NCBI RefSeq assembly: GCF_010548375.1 | Contig: NZ_JAAGLY010000002.1 | Location: 124,001 to 188,000 of the forward strand | Direction: 5' to 3' | DNA: 64,000 nt | Origin: Streptomyces sp. SID13726 | GTDB taxonomy: Bacteria; Actinomycetota; Actinomycetes; Streptomycetales; Streptomycetaceae | Part shown: positions 34,698 through 42,784 of the stretch, piece by piece | Numbering within the stretch: position 1 is the first letter of the stretch | Layout of the letters: each line of letters starts with the position of its first letter | The notes under the pieces: model-generated | Database searches by the model: none | What the model was told of the DNA's origin: nothing | The model's input: only the letters and a program-made list of their open reading frames with translations | Program-made: the position numbers and the translations under genes

Positions 34698-35243
34698 TCG
34701 GCCCCGTACCCAAAGCTCTCCGACCGCCCTACCCTGGTGCCCCTGACCGGCTCTGCCTCCGTCAGCTCGCCACTCGGGAACACACCTCTGCGCTCAAGCA
34801 GGTCAGAGATGTCAGCGCGGCGGAAGCCCGGCACGACGGCGACGGCAGGATGGCCGGGATGCCCGCTTCCGCGTTCGGCACGCAGCGGAACGAATCGAGC
34901 GGAGGGATCCGAATGATCCCGTTCGGTGTATGGGACGGAACCCGTTTTGGGATTCTTCACTCCGGGAATCCACCTACCGGACAACAGCAAGGAATGAGCA
35001 CGCGCTCAGCAGCCTTCCGTAGTCGCTCTTGGATTGCCCTACTGCCTGGCGCAGGAACGCCCGGGGAGTTCCACGGCGCAGTCGGCCGAGGCTCAAAGCT
35101 TCTCCATGTCATACGCCGGATCGGTGGTTTCAAGGAGGGGCCGACCGCCCTGTTCGCGGCACTTCGGGGCATGGAGGGGGAGACCATGGCCGTGTGTCGC
35201 TCACGACTGGCCGAGCGGGCCTGGCCGGACGGGCCGCGTGACC
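34698..35243. other. 546-bp gap inside the FxsA/VMAP cluster
   Basis: No convincing gene is seen. A minus-strand frame at 34688-34990 and a plus-strand frame at 34850-35251 are open, but their products have no recognised domain, and only the second overlaps the next gene (8 bp). Base composition is less GC-biased than the flanking genes. The region probably carries the promoter for the VMAP-like gene or debris of a lost gene, for instance the missing maturase. Confidence 0.4.
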
Positions 35244-36785
35244 ATGCCTGACCGCGAGCCGTACGGGGTCCCGGAACCGGCGACCGTCGCACGCCTCGCG
35301 GACGCGTTGATGAAGGTCACCGTGCTCAACGACCTGGAGCACCGGCGTCTCTGTGTCCAAGAGACGATGGAAAGGCTCCAGTTACAGGTCTCTGTCACGG
35401 AGTCCCCTCAGAAGAAGATCCATGTCGTCTCCATGGTCCGGCAGTTCGGTTCCGTTCCACGCGGCTGGCAGGCGCTGACCGATGCCGTGCAATTTCTGGC
35501 CGATTACGACCTGCCATCCGTACATGCCGCCTCTTTGGTGCAACCGGTCGCGCTCCCTGTTTTCACCGATGTCGCGGAACACGAATTGCAGGCCTTGTTG
35601 GCCGGGCTGGATCGCACCAGTGTGCCGGAACTGGCCGAGCTCTACCGAGCCGCGTCCGGTGCGCACTTCGGTCCTCTCCCGGACCCCGTGAACACCGCCT
35701 GGGACGCCCACCAACTCCTGGCGCACATCAACCAGCCGTCGGACGGCGTGCCGCGTTCGGTGCGCTTTCTCCAGGACCTGGCCGCCGGCCTGTCACAGGA
35801 GCAGAGAGAAGCGATACGGACCTGGATCGGTCGACAGGTGCGAAGCATCGCCGACGACCCAGAAGTCGCCCGACGCATTCTGGCGCCCGCCCACTCCGAC
35901 GCGGGGCGTCCGAGGGCGGGTGAGACTCGCCCGGCCCATCTCGTGCTCCGGCTCAATCCGTCGATGAGTTCACCGGAATTCGTCGACGTCACCTGCTGGA
36001 TCAATGTCGGCAGCAGGTGGGAACCGCGTCGTCGTGACGAGAGGTCCGTCCCGCGCGAACAGCTGCGCCGTCATGTCGCCATGCTAGTGAACCGGGAGGA
36101 GATCCAGCTGCGCAACCACCGGGGCGGCATCGTGCTCGAGTTCATCCTGCCCGTGCCCCTGCTCAACGAGCCGGTGGAGGAGTGGCCCAGGATCGGGCTG
36201 CCGGACAGTAGGCCCCTGTGGCCGAGCGAGCACGGTGGCCCACCGTTCTGGCAGGACTACACCGTGGTCGTACGCAGTCTGGAGCGCATCGAGGCACGGC
36301 AGTTCCACAGGGTCTGGAACGAACGGTGGCACGTTCTGGCGGCACGCCCGGGAGAGGCACGCGCTCATCATTGCGGTGTTCGTCGCGAGGAGGAGAGCCA
36401 TCGGCTCTATCTGCACCTCAAGGAGAATCCGGCCGTGGTGCTCATGGCCCTCGGCGCACCACCCGACCAACAGCAAGGCAGACGGGAGTTGCTCATGGGG
36501 CTGGAGGCCGGTCTGCCACTGCTGGTGTGGAGCCATCACGGCCCGCTGCCGGAGCAGACGCAGCATGCCATGGAGTCTGCCCTCAGCGATCCTCTGGACC
36601 GGCTGCTGGACCACATGGTGCGCCTGCGTGCCGTTCCCGGGCCGAAAGACGATGGGTACGCCGGTGGTGACACCAGCGCCGGGATCGCGGTTCTCTGGGA
36701 CGATCCGAATCGGCTCCCGGATTTCCCGGAGCCCGTCCTTTCGAGTACGCAGGAAGCGCCTGCGGAGAGGAAATTCGACCTGTAG
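35244..36785 (+). CDS. VMAP-like protein (vWA-MoxR-associated protein) with N-terminal effector-associated domain
   Basis: A 513-aa protein. Residues 5-80 (PEPATVARLADALMKVTVLN, then DLEHRRLCVQETM) match small effector-associated adaptor domains. The C-terminal half (about 230-490) fits the VMAP C-domain: ARPAHLVLRLNPS-like strand, EFILPVPLLNEPVEEWP, VVVRSLERIEARQFHRVWNE, and VVLMALGAPPDQQQGRRELL. In vWA-MoxR-VMAP ternary systems, VMAP links sensor and effector. No effector enzyme domain is fused. Leu47 is TTA (35382-35384). The start is uncertain (ATG 35244; GTG 35238 is possible). The MoxR gene follows 69 bp downstream. Confidence 0.72.
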   Translation: MPDREPYGVPEPATVARLADALMKVTVLNDLEHRRLCVQETMERLQLQVSVTESPQKKIHVVSMVRQFGSVPRGWQALTDAVQFLADYDLPSVHAASLVQPVALPVFTDVAEHELQALLAGLDRTSVPELAELYRAASGAHFGPLPDPVNTAWDAHQLLAHINQPSDGVPRSVRFLQDLAAGLSQEQREAIRTWIGRQVRSIADDPEVARRILAPAHSDAGRPRAGETRPAHLVLRLNPSMSSPEFVDVTCWINVGSRWEPRRRDERSVPREQLRRHVAMLVNREEIQLRNHRGGIVLEFILPVPLLNEPVEEWPRIGLPDSRPLWPSEHGGPPFWQDYTVVVRSLERIEARQFHRVWNERWHVLAARPGEARAHHCGVRREEESHRLYLHLKENPAVVLMALGAPPDQQQGRRELLMGLEAGLPLLVWSHHGPLPEQTQHAMESALSDPLDRLLDHMVRLRAVPGPKDDGYAGGDTSAGIAVLWDDPNRLPDFPEPVLSSTQEAPAERKFDL

Positions 36786-36854
36786 CCGACGGGCCGTCAG
36801 TGTTCCGACGCCGGCTGCCGCACCTGGACCTTGTATTGGAGGAGGACATTGGCT

Positions 36855-37949
36855 GTGAGGGGCAGCGGTGGGAAAGAGGCCCGCGCGTCGCGGGGAACAT
36901 CGGCTCCCGGCTCCGAGAGCGCGAATCGGGAGTGGTGGATCTACCGGGGCACCGCGGGAGCGCCCCCCGCCACACCGCTCACCGAGCGGCTGCCGCCCCC
37001 GCCGCCGTGGCGTGACTTCGACGGCGGACCGGCGCTGGCGGATCCGGCTCCGAGCGACGAGGCCACCGCTCTCCGTTGGCTGGGCCCAGCCGACTCGTCG
37101 TCATGGCCGGTGTCCGCCCAGGAGGCCGACCTTGTGAATGCCGCGTTGTTCCTCAGGCGCCCACTCGTCGTGACCGGCCCGCTGGGAAGCGGCAAATCCA
37201 GCCTGGCCTATCGCATCAGCCGTGAACTGGGCCTCGGGCGAGTACTGCACTGGCGTATCACGAGCAACTCCACACTTCGGGAAGGGCTGTACGAGTACGA
37301 CGCGATCGGCCGATTACATGAATCCTCCGTACTGCGCACATCCGTACTGCGAACAGAGGACCAGAACCTTGGCGAATTCTTCGAACTCGGCCCTCTGGGC
37401 ACCGCGTTGGTTCCTCGTGAGGTCCCGCGTGTCCTGCTGATCGACGACTTCGAGAAAGCGGATCTGGATCTCTGCGACGGTCTCACCGGGATCATCGCCG
37501 ACGGTGAGTTCCGCATACCGGAGTTGGCCCGGCTGCGTTCGCGGACGCCGGATGCGGTGGTGCACACGGACGACCCGGACGGCACGGCTGTCGTCCATCA
37601 AGGGCGGGTTCGGTGTCGCGCCTTCCCCGTCGTGGTCATCACGTGCACGGGCGAGCGGATTCTTCCCGCCGATCTGCTCCGCCACTGTGTGTCACTGGAG
37701 CTTCCCGCACCGGACGCCGAGCACCTCGCCGAGGTTCTGGCCGCTCAGTTCGCGACCGGGGACGGCGCTGAACGGCTCACCATGATCCGCGATTTCCTCG
37801 CCCGGTCGTTGTCCGGCGCCACACTCACCCCGGACCATCTGCTCGACTCCGAGTATCTGAGGACAGCGCCCTCCGGTCCCGACAAAGCGGCTTGGGGCAG
37901 GGTGCTGCACGCCCTGTGGCAGCGGCTCGACGGAGCAGGTCCCGGATGA
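36855..37949 (+). CDS. MoxR-like AAA+ ATPase
   Basis: A 364-aa AAA+ ATPase. Walker A is VTGPLGSGKSSLAYRIS (GPLGSGKS at residues 108-115) and Walker B is VLLIDDFEKADLDL (D197-D198). A sensor-like stretch reads FPVVVITCTGERILPADLLR. The MoxR type is supported by its position between VMAP and vWA-like genes. GTG 36855 has GGAGG 9 nt upstream. Leu154 is TTA (37314-37316). Its stop overlaps the next start (ATGA), indicating translational coupling. It likely acts as the NTP-dependent switch or chaperone of the system. Confidence 0.82.
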   Translation: MRGSGGKEARASRGTSAPGSESANREWWIYRGTAGAPPATPLTERLPPPPPWRDFDGGPALADPAPSDEATALRWLGPADSSSWPVSAQEADLVNAALFLRRPLVVTGPLGSGKSSLAYRISRELGLGRVLHWRITSNSTLREGLYEYDAIGRLHESSVLRTSVLRTEDQNLGEFFELGPLGTALVPREVPRVLLIDDFEKADLDLCDGLTGIIADGEFRIPELARLRSRTPDAVVHTDDPDGTAVVHQGRVRCRAFPVVVITCTGERILPADLLRHCVSLELPAPDAEHLAEVLAAQFATGDGAERLTMIRDFLARSLSGATLTPDHLLDSEYLRTAPSGPDKAAWGRVLHALWQRLDGAGPG

Positions 37950-40900
37950 CCGAGCCGCCTTCCTCGCACGACGGGGAGCGTGCCGACGCGGGGTCGGGCA
38001 CCGCCTCCGGTGGTCGGGCACGCGTCGCTCCGACGTCGTTCGAGGTCGGCGAGGCGCTGTGGTTCGCGGTCCAGCGGGAGCAGCACACACCCAGGGGCGC
38101 AAGCGCCGCCGCATCGAGCGGAGTGCGACTCCCGCGTGGGAACGGGGCCTGGTACGGATCGGAGTCGCCAGCGGCACAGCACACCCTCCCAGGATCAAAC
38201 ATTTCCGACGCTTTTCCGACCGTCGCTTCGGAGCCGTCCGCAAGAGACGAGGCCCGTGCCTGGGAAACCGCGTTCCGCCCGTTGCACGGGCGGCTGACCG
38301 TGCCTTCCCCGAGATCCCCGGCCGAGCGCATCAACACCGGACTGTTCGGCGGTGGCAGCTCAACCTCCGCTCGCGGCCCGACAGACCGGGGGCGCCGGCC
38401 GGTGGTGTCCCTTGTCGTGGACAGCGGGTATTCCATGACTCTGTGGCACCGGGCAGCAGAGCGCTTCGCAGGTGTGCTAACCCGGTCCCGAGCGTTCACC
38501 GATGTCCGGGTGTTCCCTTGGCCGACAGCCGCCGGGGTGGGAGGAGACTGCGCCCCGGCCCGGTCCGGTACACCCGGTCGGCACCTCGTCCTGGTCCTGA
38601 CCGACATGCACGCCGACAAGTGGGTTGACGGAAGCGCCCAGCTCAGACTCGCCCGCTGGGCGCGCACTGCCTCGGTCGCCATCGTGAACGTCCTTCCAGA
38701 GCGCCTGTGGTCACGGAGCGCCCTGCCGCCGCGCAGAGCGTCCCTGATGTCTCCCGGTCCGATGGCCCCCAACCGCTCCTGGTCATGGTTGCCCGACGAC
38801 TTCGCACCTGCCTGGCAGGAGGATGTGGACGTAGCCGATCCGCACGCCTTGCCGGTCCCCGTCCTCGAACTCACCCCACAGGCCCTCAACCGCTGGTCCC
38901 ACTTCATCAGTCGCACCGGGCCACCACGGTACGACGTGAGAGTCGTCGCCGCCTCGGGAGAACCGACACCGGTACCCGGGCAGCATCGGCGCACCCGTGC
39001 CCGGCCCGCCTCGGCGATCGAGTGGGTACGTCACTTGCGGGCCCAACTCAGCCCGACCGCCTATCACCTGGCGCGGCTGTACGCTGCCGCTCCGCTCAAC
39101 GCACACATCCTCGAGGTTCTGCGGACGCGGGTGCTCCCCGAGGCACACACCTGGCACCTGGCGGAGCTGCTACTGAGTGGGGTGTTCCGGCCCACTCCCC
39201 CGGACGACGCCCAACCGGCAGGTGCCCGTGTCGAGCTGGAGTTCGTGGACGGTGTGCGCGACGAACTGCTGGCCGAAGGGACACGCCATGAGACAGCACT
39301 CGCCATGGAGACGGTGTTCGACTACCTGGCGGAGGTGGTACAGGGTCCCGTGGGGGCGGAACTGCGTCAGATGGGCGCGCTCGTGCGGGATCCCAGCCGT
39401 GCCGCCCACCTGTCCGCAGCTCGGATCCGACCGTGGCTCGTGCCGGTTCTGCCGGCTCTCGTCGCCCTCGGCGGACGATACGGCACCGTCGCGCGCCTGT
39501 TCGAAGCACGTCTCGCACCAGCAGGACGGGAGGAGCTCTCGGACACCGCACCCGCCCACCAGGGCGAGCACGCCGCGACCGGCACCGTGTTGGGAGGGAA
39601 CGTGTCCATGGACGACGAGCGGCGCAGGCGAGCCGCGCAACAGGGCGAGAAGGCGCTGAGGCCTCCACCGGTCTGGGGAAACGTGCCTCCGCGCAACCGT
39701 GCGTTCACCGGCCGGGTCCAGCTTCTCGATCTGCTGCACCGGCGCCTTCAGGAAGGCACCACCGCTGTCATCCCCGAGGCCCTGCAAGGCATGGGAGGCG
39801 TCGGCAAGTCCCAACTGGCCGTGGAGTACGTGTACCGCCACATGCACGAATATCAGATCGTCTGGTGGATCCCGTCCGAGCAGCCGCAGCAGATCCGTCA
39901 GTCCCTCGTGGAGTTGGCGGGGCGACTCGAACTGGACATCAGCGGTGGCGAAGCCGGTGCGGCCATCCCCGCGGTCATCGAGGCCCTGCGGATCGGCGAA
40001 CCGGACAAGAGCTGGCTCCTCGTCTTCGACAACGCGGAAACCCCGGAGACCGTCCGCGACTTCTTCCCCACCAACGGGCCGGGACGCATTCTGGTGACTT
40101 CCCGCAACGCCCAATGGGCCACCGCCGCGAGGCCGTTGGAAGTCGATGTGTTCACACGGGCCGAGAGTCGTCAGCTGCTCCAGCTGCGCGCCCCGGACCT
40201 CGATGACGCCACCGCGGATCGGCTCGCGGAGACCCTCGGGGATCTGCCGCTGGCCGTCGAGCAGTCCGCCGTGTGGCTCGCCGAGACGGGGATGCAGGCA
40301 GACGAATATCTACGGCTGTTCGAGCAGCACGCCTACGAGTTGATGGCCGCTGATCCTCCTCCGGACTACCCACTGTCCGTGGCCGCGGCCTGGAACCTCT
40401 CCCTCGAACGCCTCCAGCGCGACGATCCCGCGGCACTGCAACTTCTGCAGGTCTGCTCCTTCTTCGCTCCCGAGCCGATCTCCCGACGTCTGCTCACCGG
40501 CATCCGGGACGCACCGGTGCCCGCCGAACTCTCCCTCGCCCTCAGCGATCCGATCCGGCTGGGGCGCGCCATTCGCGGCGTCAACCGCTACGGGCTCGCC
40601 CGCATCAACCACAGCGCCAACACGATCCAGCTGCACCGGCTCATCCAACGAGTCCTGATCAATCAGATGTCCGACGAGCAGAAGGCACAACTGCGTGCCG
40701 GAGCCCACACGTTGCTGGCTCATGGCGATCCGGTGGAGCCGTCCTCACCTGAGCAGTGGCAGCGGTACGGCGAACTGCTCCCCCACGTCCTCAACAGCAG
40801 GGCCGTGATGTCGGAGGACCGATGGGTCCGCCAACTGGTCCTGAACGAGATCGAGTACATGTTCGGCTGGGGCGACTATGAAGGCTGCCGGGAGCTGGCC

Positions 40901-42145
40901 CAGGACGCGTACACGATGTGGTCCCGGGCCGACGGCGAGAACAACGAGCACGCCCTGCGTGCCGCCAAACTCTTCGGAGACGCGCTGAGGTCGCTCGGTC
41001 ATCATCAAGCCGCTTACGAACTCGACCAGCGTACGCGCGAGGCCATGACCGAGACGATGGGCACGGAACACGAGACCACGCTGGAGATCACCTCCATACT
41101 CGCCTGGGATCTGCGCATGCGGGGAGACTACGAGGGTGCCTCCGCGCTGGACAGCCAGGCCTTCGAGACGAGCCGACGGCTGTTCGGCCCCAATGACGTC
41201 TCCACGCTGACCTTCGCCCATCGCGTCGCACTGAATCTGCGGCTCACCGGAGACTTCCGCCAGGCGCTGCAACTCGACCGGGACACCCACCTGCGCAAGG
41301 TGGAGGAACTCGGTGAGAACGCGCTGTCCACTCTCCACACCTTGGCCGGCGTCGCCATGGACCTGCGGCAGGCCGGCGAATACGCCGACGCGTACAGGCA
41401 ACAGCAGGACGTCTCGCGCCGTTACGAATACCACTTCGGGGCCACCAACCCCAGCACCGTCGCGAGTCAGCAGGCGCTGGCGCAGGCCGAGCGACGCATG
41501 GGTCGGCACGCGCGGGCGCTGGAACTCTCCGGCAGGGCATTGGAGTTGTTCCGGAACCGGTACGGCGACAGGCATCCGCTGACACCCGAGGCGCTCCTCA
41601 CGCATGCCATCGACATGCGGTACAGCGGAGAACTCCAGCAGGCCCTGGAGTTGAGTGAACAGGGCTGCGAGGGTTACACCCGGCTCTACGGTCCGGATCA
41701 TCCGCACACCCTGGGAGCGCGCATCAACCACGCAGTCTGTCTGCGTCTCCTGGGCCACGTCGATGAGTCGCGCCGTCTGAACGAACAGATCCGCGACGCT
41801 CTGGCAGATCGGCTCGGACCCGAGCACCCCAACGTTCTCGCGTGTACCAGCAATCTCGCGGCAGATCTGTACGAGCTGGGCGAGACCCAGGCCTCTGTCG
41901 ACCTCAGCACACAGATTCTGGAGCAGGGCCGCCGACGGCTCGGCGAGGATCATCCGGCGACTCTCGCCACCGCGGTGAACCTGGCCCTCGGACTACGGCT
42001 GCTGGGCCGTGCGGGCGAGGCTGACGAGCTCTACGAGGACACCCTCGCCCGCTACGAACGCACTCTCGGCCCGGACCACCCTGCTCTCGCGACGGCCCGG
42101 GCGAACATTCCGGCGAACTGCGACGTCGATCCGATGCCGCTGTGA
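37946..42145 (+). CDS. fxsT: FxsT-type protein: vWA-like SAV_2336 domain, STAND NTPase and TPR array
   Basis: A 1399-aa signalling protein. Residues about 30-480 match the SAV_2336-type N-terminal region. It contains a vWA-like core with the MIDAS-like loop VVDSGYSMTLW (D159, S163) and HLVLVLTDMHADKW. The STAND/NB-ARC NTPase has P-loop GMGGVGKSQLAVEY (GGVGKS at 617-622), Walker B WLLVFDNAE (D695) and a winged helix. From about residue 960 to the end are kinesin-light-chain-like TPRs of about 42 residues (LGPDHPHTLG type). FxSxx-COOH systems carry such a TPR protein (FxsT). It is translationally coupled to MoxR (ATGA). A likely sensor that oligomerises on activation. Confidence 0.8.
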   Translation: MTEPPSSHDGERADAGSGTASGGRARVAPTSFEVGEALWFAVQREQHTPRGASAAASSGVRLPRGNGAWYGSESPAAQHTLPGSNISDAFPTVASEPSARDEARAWETAFRPLHGRLTVPSPRSPAERINTGLFGGGSSTSARGPTDRGRRPVVSLVVDSGYSMTLWHRAAERFAGVLTRSRAFTDVRVFPWPTAAGVGGDCAPARSGTPGRHLVLVLTDMHADKWVDGSAQLRLARWARTASVAIVNVLPERLWSRSALPPRRASLMSPGPMAPNRSWSWLPDDFAPAWQEDVDVADPHALPVPVLELTPQALNRWSHFISRTGPPRYDVRVVAASGEPTPVPGQHRRTRARPASAIEWVRHLRAQLSPTAYHLARLYAAAPLNAHILEVLRTRVLPEAHTWHLAELLLSGVFRPTPPDDAQPAGARVELEFVDGVRDELLAEGTRHETALAMETVFDYLAEVVQGPVGAELRQMGALVRDPSRAAHLSAARIRPWLVPVLPALVALGGRYGTVARLFEARLAPAGREELSDTAPAHQGEHAATGTVLGGNVSMDDERRRRAAQQGEKALRPPPVWGNVPPRNRAFTGRVQLLDLLHRRLQEGTTAVIPEALQGMGGVGKSQLAVEYVYRHMHEYQIVWWIPSEQPQQIRQSLVELAGRLELDISGGEAGAAIPAVIEALRIGEPDKSWLLVFDNAETPETVRDFFPTNGPGRILVTSRNAQWATAARPLEVDVFTRAESRQLLQLRAPDLDDATADRLAETLGDLPLAVEQSAVWLAETGMQADEYLRLFEQHAYELMAADPPPDYPLSVAAAWNLSLERLQRDDPAALQLLQVCSFFAPEPISRRLLTGIRDAPVPAELSLALSDPIRLGRAIRGVNRYGLARINHSANTIQLHRLIQRVLINQMSDEQKAQLRAGAHTLLAHGDPVEPSSPEQWQRYGELLPHVLNSRAVMSEDRWVRQLVLNEIEYMFGWGDYEGCRELAQDAYTMWSRADGENNEHALRAAKLFGDALRSLGHHQAAYELDQRTREAMTETMGTEHETTLEITSILAWDLRMRGDYEGASALDSQAFETSRRLFGPNDVSTLTFAHRVALNLRLTGDFRQALQLDRDTHLRKVEELGENALSTLHTLAGVAMDLRQAGEYADAYRQQQDVSRRYEYHFGATNPSTVASQQALAQAERRMGRHARALELSGRALELFRNRYGDRHPLTPEALLTHAIDMRYSGELQQALELSEQGCEGYTRLYGPDHPHTLGARINHAVCLRLLGHVDESRRLNEQIRDALADRLGPEHPNVLACTSNLAADLYELGETQASVDLSTQILEQGRRRLGEDHPATLATAVNLALGLRLLGRAGEADELYEDTLARYERTLGPDHPALATARANIPANCDVDPMPL

Positions 42146-42187
42146 CAGCGAGGACGCGTACGGTGACGAGCGCTGTCGCCGTGGGCA

Positions 42188-42682
42188 TCAGCCCTGCTGG
42201 AACAGCTCCGCCGGCAGCGGCTTCAGAAGGGCGTACAGGTCGTCCGTGATGGGGCGGTCCCAGGCGGCGATGGTCACCAGGACGTTGTCGCTGCGGTCGA
42301 ACTGGACGCAGGAGATCCGGCTCTCGGAGAGCTTGAGGCGGCGCACGATCAGGAGGTTGTCGCCCTGCATGACCGGGACGTCCTCGGCGCCGACGACGGT
42401 GACCTCCTCGTCGTTCTCCAGCGCGATGAGGAGCTGGGCCACCTCGAAGGGGACCTGGCCCTCGGGGACCTCGCGGGCCGGGGAGCCCTCGGGGAGGTTG
42501 CCGATGACCATCGCGGGGCCGCGGCCGCCGAAGAGGTCGTAGCGCAGGAAGACGCCCTGGCAGGTGCCGTCGGGGGCGGGCAGCAGCCCGGCGCCGAGGT
42601 TGCCGGGCCAGTCGCCCGGGTCCATGGCCAGAACGTCGAAGTCTGGACCGGCGGGAGTGGCGCGACGGCGGAGGAACGACAT
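42188..42682 (-). CDS. Conserved hypothetical protein
   Basis: A 164-aa soluble protein of unknown family. It starts MSFLRRRATPAGPDFDVLAM and has an acidic middle (EVAQLLIALENDEEVTVVGA) and a beta-rich end (ISCVQFDRSDNVLVTIAAWD). No signal peptide, membrane helix or catalytic motif is seen. The ATG at 42682 follows AGGAACGAC-like sequence in antisense context. It converges with fxsT (42 bp gap). Base usage is ordinary for the genome, so it reads as a resident gene rather than part of the cluster. Confidence 0.7.
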   Translation of the reverse strand: MSFLRRRATPAGPDFDVLAMDPGDWPGNLGAGLLPAPDGTCQGVFLRYDLFGGRGPAMVIGNLPEGSPAREVPEGQVPFEVAQLLIALENDEEVTVVGAEDVPVMQGDNLLIVRRLKLSESRISCVQFDRSDNVLVTIAAWDRPITDDLYALLKPLPAELFQQG

Positions 42683-42784
42683 GCGCCCATGGTAACGGGG
42701 TGTGCAGGTCGTCGGGCGACCGCGGGTGCGCGGAGCTGATCGCCTCATGTGGTGCGGCCACATGTGGGTACGGCCCGTGCCCTT

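Noticed and set aside
34850..35251. 133-codon frame before the VMAP-like gene
   Set aside because: No recognised domain and no strong ribosome-binding site. Kept only as part of the unexplained gap.
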